64,000 nt of DNA from NCBI RefSeq assembly GCF_008831285.2, contig NC_045145.1, positions 9,234,802 to 9,298,801 of the forward strand, read 5' to 3'. Shown piece by piece: positions 49,961 to 61,081 of the stretch. Source of the DNA: Nymphaea colorata (taxonomy: Eukaryota; Streptophyta; Magnoliopsida; Nymphaeales; Nymphaeaceae). Within the stretch, counting starts at the first letter, position 1, and the number at the start of each line of letters is the position of its first letter. The notes beneath the pieces were generated by a model. The model saw nothing but the letters and a program-made list of their open reading frames with translations, did no database searches and had not been told where the DNA came from. Position numbers and translations under genes: made by a program.

Positions 49961-50487
49961 TCGACATCAGGGTCCGCCTCGATACACTCACCAACATTAT
50001 GGGCATATCACACTCTTGGGCCCTTACTTCATAGTTGATTACTGTGCGGATAGATGCATGAGACGATTCTCGATAGATGCATGAGACGATTCTCTCAGAG
50101 GTAGAAGATGGTTTCTGTGCATGCATCAATTGGAGCTATTGCTAAATTCGACCTCAGCTCTCCTCAATGGGTGGCATTGTTCGCAATGGCTCGACAAGAG
50201 TGGAAGACACAAATATCATACACTTGATTCACAGGCCCAGTGGTAAAGAAGGAATACACCGAATGGTGTGATGTCAATCGACCACCATTCATCCTTCCCT
50301 AAAAGTTTATGCTGTCAACTTTGTACTCCTTATGTCATCTTCAGCCTTTGTCATCTTTGTTAGTGTTTTCTTTGGATGCAACTTTTAAAAACTCGTAGTA
50401 CCATGTGAACCTTCATTTTATCTTCATTTTCTGCCAATGACTCTTCATTTTCTTGTCTCATAAGGTGAATACTTGAAAGCCAACAAA

Positions 50488-50969
50488 ATGGTGGAAACTA
50501 GATCGCAAGCTAAACATGCTCCTTAGAATGAGGCTTCATCTTCCGAGCTTAGGCCAGAAACGTTTGGCCTTCCAGCAATTGAGCCAGAAGGCTACCATAT
50601 GTTCTGGTTGTTCATGAAGTGATTCATGAGGGAACAAGAAGAACAAAAAGCCCATATGGACATGACAAAGAAGTCAATCACAAGAAGAACACATAGTTTT
50701 CCAAAGGCAATGATGAAAAAAAAAACAAACACCCATGTTGGAGTTATGACCGAAAATTTACTCCTCTCAGTCAGTCTCGCGAGAAGATCTTGGAGTACCT
50801 CATCGCCAAAGGAACTATCGTCTTGCCAAAAGTATCAGAGCCTCCAAAAATGATGGGAGGAAATAAAGAAAAACTATGTACGTTTCATCGTGCCCCTGGT
50901 CATGACAATGAGGATTGTTTTGTCTTCAAAAACATTATCCAAGATTTCATCAAGAAGGATAAAGATTGA
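50488..50969 (+). pseudogene. gag remnant with zinc knuckle, capsid region missing
   Basis: It begins with ATG and VETRSQAKHAP, a typical Tat gag start, followed by a stop. After about 80 codons of degraded Q/K-rich sequence the frame opens at 50,735: YDRKFTPLS, EKILEYLIAKG, VLPKVSEPPKMMG. The nucleocapsid knuckle CTFHRAPGHDNEDC is at 50,877-50,918, then NIIQDFI. The family normally has several hundred residues between these parts, so most of the capsid is absent. Gag packages the element RNA; this copy could not. Confidence 0.7.
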
Positions 50970-51183
50970 TGATGATAGAATCCCTGAGGTGTTAAGGAAT
51001 CCATTTTCTGATCATGGGAAGGCAACAGTAGCCACGATCACCATGGGCACTCCACTTTCATATCATCCACAGGAGCACATCTGACCTTGTGATGAAAGCA
51101 GTTCACACAAAGTCATGATGACAAATCATGAAATGAAACCTCTAGGTCTCAAAATGGGGATATTACCATGTAAATGCTCTTTA

Positions 51184-51430
51184 CATCGTCGTCTAAGTCA
51201 ATAGAATGATTGTGTCACATGTATTGATCGATGGAGAAAGTGGCTTAAATATTTGTCCTGATCTCACGGCCAAAGCATTGAGATGTCGTGAAGACAAATA
51301 TCGCTTCGATGATATCAAGATCTACAAATACGATGGCCGAAGCATGAACACCAAAGGTACCATCGACATGAATGTGATCATCGAAAACACCAGTCATCGC
51401 ATTGTATTTCATGTGGTGGATGTACCATAA
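51184..51430 (+). pseudogene. aspartic protease remnant
   Basis: Reading NALYIVV, a stop, then VSHVLIDGESGLNICP, KIYKYDGRS, GTIDMNVII and FHVVDVP. The family active site is Asp-Gly-Gly/Ser-Ser-like (IDGGS-LNI in Tat); here it reads D-G-E-S, a changed catalytic triplet. The open frame is 51,206-51,430. It is followed by about 600 bp of poor coding sequence. Confidence 0.75.
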
Positions 51431-52029
51431 TTATATAACTTACTTTTGGGACGACTGTTGATCCACCAACTACAAGGAATCTCATCTAATCTTCATCTTG
51501 GTCCATCAGTGATCACCGTACATGGTGAGAATCCGTTCGAAAAGGTAGCTATGTCCATTCACTAGCCTCAGAAAGAATGAAGATGACATCTTGCAGCCGA
51601 TTGACATCCCTTTTCAGATAAACACTAGAGGACTGGGATATCATGAAAAACTTGAAGAAGATCGTGTTGGCTGATAGTATTCACTTTTGTTTCAAATCCT
51701 CCTATGAATTTTGTAATCTTAAACTTCTTTTTGTCTGGTCTCATGAGAGGACCCCTTCTATAAACTAAGAATTTTTTATATAAAAATAGTCTTTTGTTAT
51801 GAATTTTGTTCAATTTTCTCTTTATCCTCCTCTTTACAGGAGATCGGAATTCAACATGTCTCAGTTTCTTCTTTTTTCTTGGAAGTCTCCCCAGAAAGCA
51901 TTTGTCAAAGAAACAGTCAGTGAAGTTGAACCTACGACAATACTCGAATCGAAATTACTGGAATTCACTTAGATTCTCAGAGACAAGAACATCTGTCGCC
52001 CTTAGTTAATGATCGTATTGAAGGGATTA

Positions 52030-52925
52030 ATATTGGAACCAGTGAGAATCCTAAGATCCTTCAAATTGGTACCAGTTTGTCAGCATACGGGAAGAAAAAA
52101 TTGGTGGACTTTCTTATAAGCCACCAAGAAGCTTTCGCATGGACCTATGAGGATATGTCAGGTTTAGACCCCCAGTTGGTTGAGCATTGTTTGCCTTTAA
52201 GTCCTAGTTGCAAACCAGTTAAACAAAAATTGTGATTGATCCTCGACTGTAAGGGCATGTAAAAGAAGGATTAAAGAACCTACTAAGGGCAAAATTCATT
52301 CATGCCATCGATTACTCAGAAATGTTGGCTAATATCGTGGTAGTCTCCAAGAAAAATGACAAAGTCAGATTATGCATCGACTTTCGAGACCTGAACAAAG
52401 CCATGCCAAAAGATTATTATCCACTTCCAAACATTGATTTGTTGGTAGATACCACTGCAGGCCATGTCATGTTCTCTTTCATGGATGGATATTCAGAATA
52501 TAACCAAATCAAATTAGCAGTCAAGGATCAACTTAAAACCACTTTTACTATACCCCTGGGGCACTTTCTGTTACACGGTAATGCCATTTGGGTTGAAGAA
52601 TGCTGGAGCAACTTATCAAAGAGCCATGGCTGGTATCTTCCATGACCAGATGCACAAAATCATGGATGCATATATCGATGACATATTGATTAAATCTAAG
52701 ACAAGAGAAGACCACATTGAAACCCTCGCCTAGGTGTTTGACAGACTCATACAGTACAAGCTTTGTTTGAATCCTCAAAAATGTGTATTTGGGATTCAAT
52801 CGGGTAAACTTTTGGGTTTCATGATCAGTAAAAGGGGGATCAAGATGGATCTTACCAAAGTTAAAGCAATCATCGATATGCCACCACCTACCAATATCAA
52901 GGAACTCTGAAGTTTGCAAGGGTGA
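52030..52925 (+). pseudogene. reverse transcriptase remnant
   Basis: Frames in order: KKLVDFLISHQEAFAW with MSGLDP (pre-RT), FIHAIDYSEMLANIVVVSKK, then RLCIDFRDLNKA, YYPLPNIDLLVD and FSFMDGYSEYNQI (52,322-52,560). After a frameshift near 52,555 come MPFGLKNAGATYQRAM, the catalytic YIDDILIKS at 52,671-52,697, LNPQKCVFGI and GKLLGFMISKRGI. Open only as 107 codons plus pieces. The motifs are canonical Ty3/gypsy. It would copy element RNA into cDNA if intact. Confidence 0.88.
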
Positions 52926-53504
52926 ATCCCATCAGACGATTCATTTTCAATCTAACCATGAGATGTGAACCATTCAACCAGCTGTTGAGGAAAGACATCA
53001 ACTTTGAATGGGGCTTTGAATGCCAACAGTCATTCGAAAAGATGAAGAAATACCTTCTAAATTTGCCAATCTTAAAACCCTCGGTGTTGTGAAGACCATT
53101 GTTGTTTTACATCACAGTGAATGAGTCAGCATGTGGCGACTTTTTGGCAAAATATGAGGAAGGAAGTTGCATCGAGCATGTATTACATTAGCAAAACTTT
53201 TGTCCAATGTGAAAAGAAATACTCACGAATAGAAAAACTTGTCTAGCATTGGTTTGGATGTATAAAATGCTGAAACGTTATTTGTTAGCTTCTGAGGTCA
53301 AGGTACTCTCCAAACTAAATCATCTTAAGTACATCTTGGAACAGCCCTTCCTCAATGGACGCATCGCTAAATGGCAATTTCTGCTGATGCAATATGATTT
53401 TGAATATGTGTCCTAGAAGTCAATCAAAGGATAAGCAATTGTGGATCAATTAGCAGACTTTCCCCAGTACGAGGAAATCAAAACGAACGATGAGTTTTCA
53501 GACT
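52926..53504 (+). pseudogene. RNase H (first) region, heavily decayed
   Basis: Weak frame-shifted matches: FEWGFECQQSFEKMKKYL, then YLLASEVKVLSKLNHLK near 53,290 and WQFLLMQYDFEY near 53,372. This is the usual gypsy RNase H / connection block order. No catalytic acid can be assigned with confidence. Confidence 0.6.
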
Positions 53505-53959
53505 AACGTATACTAAGATTGGAAACAATTCTGATATGGAAGTTGTACTTTGACAGATCCAGAAAAATCCAGAAGCATGATAGGAGCTGGTATAGGCATT
53601 TTACTCATCACTTCGAAAGATGAATGATCCTGCACTCTTCGAAACTTGACTTTCCATGTACTCATAACATGGCTGAACATGAAGCCCTCATACAACGACT
53701 TCATTCTTTATTAGTAAAAAGGGTACATGCCTTCGGTGACTCTCAACTTATCATCAATCCAGTGAACAGAGAATGGCAAGTCAAAGATGAAAAGTTGTTG
53801 TCATATCAAGAAATCGCCACCTCCTTGATTTGTCAGTTTGAAGAAGTGCAACTGACCCACATAAAAAGAGAAGGTAACCCTATTGCGGATGGTCTCGCAA
53901 GTTTAGGGTCAACCATCTCCTTTCGAACCAATGAAGCAATCCATTTTTTTGAGATTTGA
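53505..53959 (+). pseudogene. second, archaeal-type RNase H (Tat hallmark)
   Basis: After a WKLYFDRS-like start near 53,535 and GIGILLITS-type residues, the 111-codon frame 53,624-53,959 reads NMAEHEALIQRLHSLL, then HAFGDSQLIINPVNREWQVK, LLSYQEIA, HIKREGNPIADGLASLG. The GDSQLIIN and NPIADGLA motifs hold the catalytic Asp positions. This extra RNase H, next to the gypsy-type one, is known from the Tat group and is the main reason for the lineage call. One or more frameshifts split its N-terminal part. Confidence 0.82.
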
Positions 53960-54059
53960 AGATTAGAACACTATGCTTTTGAAGCATTGAAGCATGTTCA
54001 TCATATCTGAGAGGGGAGTACACCTTGATATAATGACATTAAAAGATACATTGAAAGTG

Positions 54060-55240
54060 GAGAATTTCCAACTAGAATGTCCAAAAATGAACAAAAAGTA
54101 ATTCAACGTATGTCAGCGAGGTACTTTATTCTTGCAGGGGTGCTATATAGACGTGGATATAGTACTGAATACTCTCGGTGCCTTGATGAAGATGAGGCAA
54201 AGGAAGTCATCAAAGAGTCACATCGAGGAGACTGTGGTGGCCATGTTGGTTACCAAACTCTCACCAAGCAGATAATTCGAGTGGGATATTATTGGTCCAC
54301 TATGCAGAAAGATTGTCACCAATTCGTCAAGAGATGTAAAGAATGTCAATGGCATGCTCCAATGATCCATGCATCAGCTTCTCATTTGCATCCATTTTCA
54401 ATGTGGGCATTTGATGTAGTCGAACCAATATCCCCTACAGCTTCTAATGACCATAAATATTTTCTCGCTGCAACGGACTATTTTACCAAGTGGGTAGAAG
54501 TCGTTACACTAAGAACAGTAGAAGGGCATCATGTAGAGTCCTTCATTCATAAAAATCTTCTTTGCAGATTTGAAATCACTCATGATATAGTACCTGACAA
54601 TGGGACTCATTTCAAAAATAAAAAGATGAGAGCAACTGTGTGGCAAATACCGTATCATGCATCATTTTTCAGCTCCTTATTACTCCCAAGGTAATGGACA
54701 AGCGGAGGCCACAAATAATATCATGATCCGCATCCTAGAATGGAGAGTAGAAACGGGAAGAGACTGACATGAAAAGATGCATAATGTTTTGTGGCATATC
54801 GCACCACTATGAGAACTCTAACAAATGCTACTCCAGCAGAGCTAGTTTATGAACGGAAGTGGTCCTGCCATTACATGTGTTGAAACCCGCTTTGAAGTTC
54901 GCTTCCCCTAAACCAATATCAATAGAAAAGGCTAATGCAGCTCGATTTACTAAATGAAAAGAGGCCAAAGGCAGTTGAACATGCTGAAGCTTACTGCCAA
55001 AGGGTGGCTAGACAATTTGCAAAGTCAATTATTGAGAGATAGTTCAAAGTAAATGAATTGGTCCTACGATCGGTGGCTTACCTCAAAGGACGACCACGTG
55101 GTAAGCGGGCACCAAACTGGGAAGGCCCATATGTTATTAAGGAAGTCTTGCCCCGTAATTCATACCAACTGATTGATGTTGATGGGGTGGAACTTGCCGA
55201 TCTTGTTAATGTTCTTCACCTCAAGAAATTCTATGCCTAA
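54060..55240 (+). pseudogene. integrase remnant
   Basis: The 205-codon frame 54,077-54,694 starts with a zinc-binding HHCC domain (HRGDCGGHVGYQTLTKQI, then CKECQ). The core follows with FDVVEPISP (first Asp), TDYFTKWVEVVTLRTVEG and DNGTHFKNK (second Asp). A frameshift near 54,655 precedes YYSQGNGQAEATNN, holding the Glu. The C-terminal part 55,058-55,240 reads VAYLKGRPRGKRAPNW, GPYVIKEVLPRNSYQLIDVD and LHLKKFYA, ending in TAA. The usual FDLVGPI has become FDVVEPI. It is close in motif content to the antisense remnant at 19.06-19.81 kb. Confidence 0.88.
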
Positions 55241-55364
55241 TCCTCTTGTATTCACTTTTCAATCAATAACAAATATTTGTGTTCTACCTTTCAATCTGAA
55301 TTCTTTCCAGTTGTAAAACATGACAATTGCAATGAGGTATTTTTTTTTATTATTATCAATCAAG

Positions 55365-55600
55365 ATTTAAGGGGAACCCATGCAGGTAAAGAGATAAACA
55401 TGCAATGTGAGAGCAACTCATGCAGGTAAGGGGTTAAACATGCAATGTAAGACAAGGCAACCCATTTTAGGGGGGGTGAAACCTAAATTCAATATTGGCA
55501 AACCTGTGCAGGCAATGGGTTAAACCTATAATATAAGCTCAAACAACTCATTCAGATAAAGAGTTAAGCCTGAAACATCTCTTCGAACATGTTTTGTTTG
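55365..55600 (+). repeat. degenerate ~45-65 bp tandem repeats between pol and 3' LTR
   Basis: Units of the type AACCCATGCAGGTAAAG-(A/G)TTAAACATGCAATGT occur at about 55,376, 55,425, 55,498 and 55,549, increasingly diverged. Arrays in this position are common in Tat/Ogre elements. Confidence 0.75.
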
Positions 55601-55653
55601 AAGAATTTGTGGTGCTTATCTTTGTCACTAAGCACAGCTAGCACTGGCATAGT

Positions 55654-55667
55654 AACAAAGAGGAGCG
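55654..55667 (+). other. polypurine tract
   Basis: AACAAAGAGGAGCG, two bases before the 3' LTR; primes second-strand synthesis in LTR elements. Confidence 0.7.
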
Positions 55668-55669
55668 TT

Positions 55670-58505
55670 TGTAATCACCCTAAATTTTTTTAAATCCAGC
55701 TTTTCAAACTCAAAATCCAAAAATCAAGTTCAAAACAACAAAGTCTGGTGCTATAAGTGTCGTGTGCGCGTGCACTGACCTCTCCATTGTTTTACGCTTC
55801 GTCTTCGCACCAAAATATGCTTTTGAAACTTAAAACGAAGTCGACCACCCTGTTCTAACAAAAAAACCTATTTTATATTCTTTTTAAATAAATTAAATAA
55901 AAAAGGGGGTTTCATGCTCATTTTATCTTATTTTTAATTTTATATTATTTTATTTAAAAAAAATGACATCAATTATATTTTTAATTTTATATTATTTTGA
56001 AAATATTGTGAAATTCAAAAAAATTCAAATTTTGAATTTTGGCTCCAAAACTGCCTATAAATACTCTCATAATCCCCCCTCTTGGGCATGAGCTAGCCTT
56101 TGGAGAAGCTCTAGTGCATTCTCACTTAAAGACTTAGAGTTTTTCCCTTAGCTTTCTTCCTTCATTTCTCTCTTCCTCTTTCCTTTTCATTTTTCTTCTT
56201 CTTCTCTAACTTGGAGCAAGCTTCATTAAGTTACAACTCTATTGGAGGCATCCTCTTCATCATCTTGGAACTTCACTCAAGGGGATCTGGCATCATTTCC
56301 AGTTAAGGTGTCCATTTTCCCTAAAGTCGTTCTCATTAGAGGTATGTAATCAACATCTCATTCCATTTTTTTATTTCATCTCCTCTTCATCTCCCCATGG
56401 TCATATGAGATAGCTCTTGAATCTATATTTTAGAGTCAATGAGCCACGCTCGAGTGCACCGGGAGCATGAGAAGGTTAGATGATATTTCATTTTGTAATT
56501 AAATCATGTTTTCTTTTCTTGAATATAGTCTTGTTTTGGTTCCCTTGTTTCCTCTCCTCTTCACCTTCTCATGGCCATATGAGATAGCTCTCAAACCTTT
56601 GTTTTAGAGTCAATGAGCTATGTTCGAGTGCACCGGGAGCATGAGAAGATGAGATGATATTTCATGATTAAATCATGTTTTCTCTTTTCTTAAATGTTGC
56701 TTTGTTTTAAGATATTATCTATGCATAGTTGTTTATTTTTCATTTGTATGTGAATGCACGGTGAAAGGAGAGTGTGGTTTGGGACTCTTTATTATTATGT
56801 TAATTTTTGAGGTTGGGGCTTATCCAACCTGGGGAAAACTCTCACGTATGTGTGCATGTTAATATGCATTTTTATGTCATTTTGCGTTAGTTTCCTTTTA
56901 ATTATCCGATTAGGAACCCTCATGAGCGCCTTACCGTGTGGTTTGGCTTTCTTTCATTCCCAACAGTGAAAGAAACATATTCTCTTATAACAAATGAAAT
57001 AACTATGTTTTATATTCATATATAAAAATATTTTAGATCATGCTTTCCAAAACATTTTTGGAAGAACCCTCTCTAATATGGCTTTGGAGTCTTAGCCTAG
57101 GCTCTTGCATGAGTCCAAGCTCTCCTTCGGCCTACATCAAACTTGAAGTCGGCAATTTTAAGTAATTTTTTTGATGTTTAATTTTATGAAGACATACATA
57201 TGTATACATGTTATATACATATATGTACACATGATTCCCTTCATCCTTCACTCTCTATGTTTCCATATTTTATTTTTACAAATTTTCATATCTATATGAA
57301 TGTGTATATATATGAATGTCCTATTTTTTCTCTCTAGAATCTTTTATTTTTCTTTTCAAGTCAAATGCCTTCATCTACAAATTTCTTTTATATATATATA
57401 TATATATATATATCCATTTCATTTCCTCTAAAATCTCTTTTTCTATTCAAATCAATGTCAATTTTACAAACTGTCATATATGTGTATATTGTGATAGTAT
57501 ATACATATGTATGTGTATCTTTTTCTATCTCCCTTTCTTTCTCTCTTTCTTTTAAAAGTTTCGTTTTCCCTCTCTACTTAAATTAAGATCTAATTTGTCA
57601 AAAGCTTATATACGTATATATACATACATATAAAGAATATGTATCTCCTCCTCTTTCAAAAATATTTCATCTAGTGATATTTGAAGTCTCCCACTCTCTC
57701 TCTCTCTCTTTTCCTTTTCATAAAAGTATTTTATCTTTTTCATTCTTTTAGACATTTTTCTCATGATCTTTTATTTACCGACTTCATCAAGACCAAAACT
57801 CAAGTAACGACCCAATATTGGATTCATGTTTGATGGTCTATAACTCCAATCTAATTTCAAAAACTTTTTTTCTTGGTTTTAATTGTTTTATGTTAAGTAT
57901 AAAACAAAAATCTTAGATGTATGTTATGGTGGAAATCCTTTTAGATGAATATTGTGGTAGAAATGTTTTTTTCTCTTTTAATCATATAGGATCAATGCAT
58001 CTATGCATTCACCCTCACTTAATATCACTTGTGATCACAAGCACCATTCTAAAGAACTTAAGCAAGAGGAGATGGAGCTCTAATTAGGTGGTAACCGAAT
58101 TAAAGAAAAATCTCAAACCTATTTAAAGTCTTAAGAAAACACTAAAGTGACTTCAAAAAGTGATATCCAAAGTTTTTCAAATATTTATAAGAATTTTTTA
58201 AAATCAAAATGTTTTACACTCTCAAAAGATTCTTTAAAACTCTCTCAAAATCTTGAAACTTGAAATCTTCAACATTTTCTCAAACACTACACCGCATATA
58301 GAGTGAAAAGATGTTTATGCTAAAATGAAATGCATCAAAAATAAACATAGCCCTTGGATTGATTACCTCCGGTTAAGGCGCCGGGAATGGTTGATCCTCG
58401 TACCGACAAGCGAGCCCCTTTCTCTCCTATTTTCAAAATAAAACCTTATTTTTTTGGAGCACTGCAAAAAACCAAAAACAAAAATAATTTGTGTGGATGC
58501 GAACA
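55670..58505 (+). repeat. 3' LTR of Tat element (2836 bp)
   Basis: Collinear with the 5' LTR: TGTAATCACCC start, TATA at 56,054, two ~174-bp units (56,391 and about 56,565), single 145-bp unit, AT microsatellite near 57,392-57,412, end GGATGCGAACA. Confidence 0.9.
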
Positions 58506-58812
58506 CTTCTTCACATATTAGTTGAATTATGTATCTACTCAAGTACCCCGCATAAATCTAGAAACATATTTAGCTAATTCAAGTTTGATTTAATGACAAC
58601 TTCAACATATTATCTTGGTACAAGGCAAAAATGAAAGTAAATATAGAGTTTTATCCAAGATGACTCAAAACACATTACCAATCCCTATAGTTATAGTTGC
58701 TTCAGAGTTTGCATTCAGTACAAAAGGAAGAACCATTAATGATTATCAATGTTCAACCACTCTTGAAATGGTTGAAGTACTAGTTTGCACACAGTTGGAT
58801 TCACAAAGATAA
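58506..58812 (+). pseudogene. hAT transposase C-terminal dimerisation domain (3' portion)
   Basis: Starts with an ELCIY-like residue run right after the LTR, then FNILSWYKAKMK-type sequence. In the frame 58,615-58,812 it reads YRVLSKMTQNTLPIPIV, VASEFAFSTKGRTINDY and LEMVEVLVCTQ. This is the hAT dimerisation domain (A-S-E-AFS-GGR-DY, then VEALVC-Q). It continues the transposase broken at 45,087. Combined with that part, the gene order is complete except for mutations and a small gap. Confidence 0.88.
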
Positions 58813-59519
58813 TTCATGTGAAGAGTAAGATGTTCATTGTTCAATGCTACAGCTTGATCATTCCATTTGTTTTTCATGACATACTAACATTGTAGTATGC
58901 TTACAATGATGTGTGTTCTAATTTCGAAGACATGAAGGAATCTTTTGGTGATGAATGATGATTCGATGTGTGATATATTGTAGTAATCTTTTTGCATTTT
59001 GTAGCTTTAGTTTACTGTTTAATGTTCATTACATGCTACTTTAAGGGGTTTGAAAACTAGTCATTGAAAGTGTTTTGCATGTCATACTTTCATCATTTTG
59101 TTCAAATGGGGAAATGATGCCATTTATAAGCCTTGGTAAAATTCAAAGTCTGAAAGTGTTTTGTTTATCTATGATCTAATTTTGTTTGCTGGTTGAGGGA
59201 CAGAAGTTCCCTGAGGTATCATTGTTAGACTTAAATATGCTTTCAATTTTCTACATGTAAAACTATATATATTAACTGATGTAACAAATGCAGGTGAACT
59301 ACTAAGCATTTTGTTTGTTATTTTCACTTTGAAATGTTGACTAAAAGTTACTATGTTCTTCTTTCTTTTCTTTTGTGTTGACATATTTTTTCTAGTGATG
59401 GCATAGAAAATTTTCTCAAATTGTACGTTTTGTTATTATTTGCTCCTATTAATCCTTTTGGTATTGATATTTGTCTTGAGAGACTATATGAGTTAGTTTA
59501 ATTGAATTGGAAATTAACG
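58813..59519. other. no recognisable gene
   Basis: Right flank of the hAT coding remnant; may be its 3' untranslated part. Confidence 0.35.
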
Positions 59520-59775
59520 TACATATGCTGGGCTGCTATGAGCCAGCCCGCCCGGCCCTACCTGGCCCAATTAAGGCCCAACTGACCCATTAATAATCGG
59601 TTTGAGCTATTCTCCAAGCAAATGATACAGCCCAAGGCTTGACAATCCATCAACCTGGCTTGGCTGGATTACTAACTTTTGGGTTCTCGGGCCAGCTAGA
59701 TTAAACAATCAGGCTTTTATGTGGGCATCTTAATCGAGCTGAACCGGCGCAGCGCAATGCCCACTCCTAGTTAAA
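59520..59775. mobile_element. possible hAT terminal/subterminal region
   Basis: A GC-rich island (GAGCCAGCCCGCCCGGCCC at 59,540) ending GCGCAATGCCCACTCCTAG. Read inverted this gives CTAGGAGTGGGCATTGCGC, similar to hAT ends. It may be the right end of the hAT element whose transposase is at 43.5-58.8 kb, or a separate MITE. No matching left end was found. Confidence 0.3.
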
Positions 59776-60010
59776 CTAGTGAGAAAAATAAAACATCATG
59801 ATTTTGTTAAATTTAACCAAATGAAGCTTACAATCCTAAAGCTGACTTGGTTTAGAGCAGTATTAGTTCCAATAAATGCGTAGTTCAGCGAATGATTTAA
59901 ACTATTTAAAATCTCAAACGTGTTTGCTAATTTGTAATGATTGCTCAGTTCCTTAGGACGTGTTTGATAGCCCTGGATCTCAGAACCGAGGTTGGATTTC
60001 AATGTGAAAT

Positions 60011-60141
60011 CCATGGTTTCAGCAAACTATTGGAATATCTCGCAACCATTGATCTTTTATAAGAAGGAAATCCATGGTTTCAGCAAACTATTGGAATATC
60101 TCGCAACCATTGATTTTTTATAAGAAGGAAATCCATGGTTT
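60011..60141. repeat. 61-bp tandem duplication
   Basis: CCATGGTTTCAGCAAACTAT at 60,011 and 60,072, plus a third partial start at 60,133. The two copies are almost identical. Confidence 0.95.
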
Positions 60142-60312
60142 GGAGATCCAAACCCCACCACCACCCGCTCTTTTACGGACCTATGATCCGAACGGGAATG
60201 CACGTGGGAAGCACCACCAGTTGGCGGGAACCAACCGCAGCCTCAACCGCACAGACAATCACACAAAGAGAGATGGAGAGTGAGGGCGAGTGCAGTCGAG
60301 ACCAAAGAGAGA

Positions 60313-60341
60313 TAGAGATACAGAGAGAGAGAGAGAGAGAG
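60313..60341. repeat. (GA)n microsatellite
   Basis: Continuous AGAGAG run. The + frames across it are artefacts. Confidence 0.9.
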
Positions 60342-60521
60342 GGCAATGCAGTCGATACCGGAGAGAGTGTGTGAGAGGGCTAGCGAGTTTGAAGCCTGAA
60401 GTTTGATAGTTTGAGAAAAAATTGTAGGCTTGATATATTTTATTTTTAAAAAAACTGTTTCCAGCGGATATATGCTGCTTTCACTAAGATTGTAGAGCTA
60501 GAGAATAAGGATCAAAGCAAT

Positions 60522-60712
60522 CAGGGGCAGGGGTCTGGCAGGGGCCATGGCGCTCCCTCGTGTATATTTTCTGATATTCAAAATTTTATATGTAATTTTT
60601 AAAAATTTAGTTTAACTTGTATAAAATTTTGAAAAATTATATTTTTTGATCTTGCTAAAATTTTCAAATGTAACTATGTCCCTGTAACCAACAATTTCTA
60701 GCTCCACCCCTG
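60522..60712. mobile_element. hAT-type MITE, 191 bp
   Basis: Left end CAGGGGCAGGGG and right end AGCTCCACCCCTG (inverted CAGGGGTGGAGCT) form short imperfect terminal inverted repeats. Flanks AAAGCAAT (60,514-60,521) and AATACAAT (60,713-60,720) agree at 6 of 8 bases, as expected for an aged 8-bp duplication. The interior is AT-rich and non-coding. The CAGGGG-GGAGC terminus is typical of Tip100-like hAT elements. Confidence 0.7.
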
Positions 60713-60720
60713 AATACAAT

Positions 60721-61081
60721 GCCGATTTATTAAACCAAGCAGTCCCTATGCACCAGTTAATTAACAGAAAAATATAACTTAATTACCCAATGAATCCATT
60801 AACATTGGAACTCTACATCTAACTGACCATTTCTCTGTCATCATTTTCTTCATCTTCCTTGCTCTTTGCAGCTCAATCCAAGCATGCATGTTAAAGTATT
60901 CCACTATTTGTCAAACCTTTTCTCATATTCTAATTTACATGTGTTCAATGGTTTGATATCTTTGATATTTCATCCTTGTTATAGTTTCTCTAGTAATATT
61001 TTTCCTTGTTTGGTACATATAACCCTTAGGTATGTTACTTATAATAACGAAACAGCTTGATCATTGATCTTTTCAAGATGG
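60721..61081. other. no recognisable gene
   Basis: AT-rich. A 64-codon + frame (60,866-61,060) without a motif. Confidence 0.35.

Larger units (their letters stand above)
45088..58505 (+). mobile_element. Tat-type Ty3/gypsy LTR retrotransposon, 13.4 kb, decayed
   Basis: Two direct LTRs (45,088-48,264 and 55,670-58,505) begin TG and end CA. They enclose a primer-binding-like site, an extra ORF, gag remnant, protease, RT, RNase H, a second (archaeal-type) RNase H, integrase, a tandem-repeat spacer and a polypurine tract, in the order of the Tat group, which includes Ogre-like elements. All coding regions contain stops or frameshifts. The LTRs differ at about one base in ten by eye plus indels, which indicates an old insertion. 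It sits inside a hAT transposase pseudogene. The 5-bp flanks (TTAAT left, CTTCT right) do not match, so a target duplication is not visible; later mutation or recombination between elements could explain this. Confidence 0.88.

Noticed and set aside
45083-58510. 5-bp target duplication of the Tat element
   Set aside because: Flanks TTAAT and CTTCT do not match, so none is claimed.
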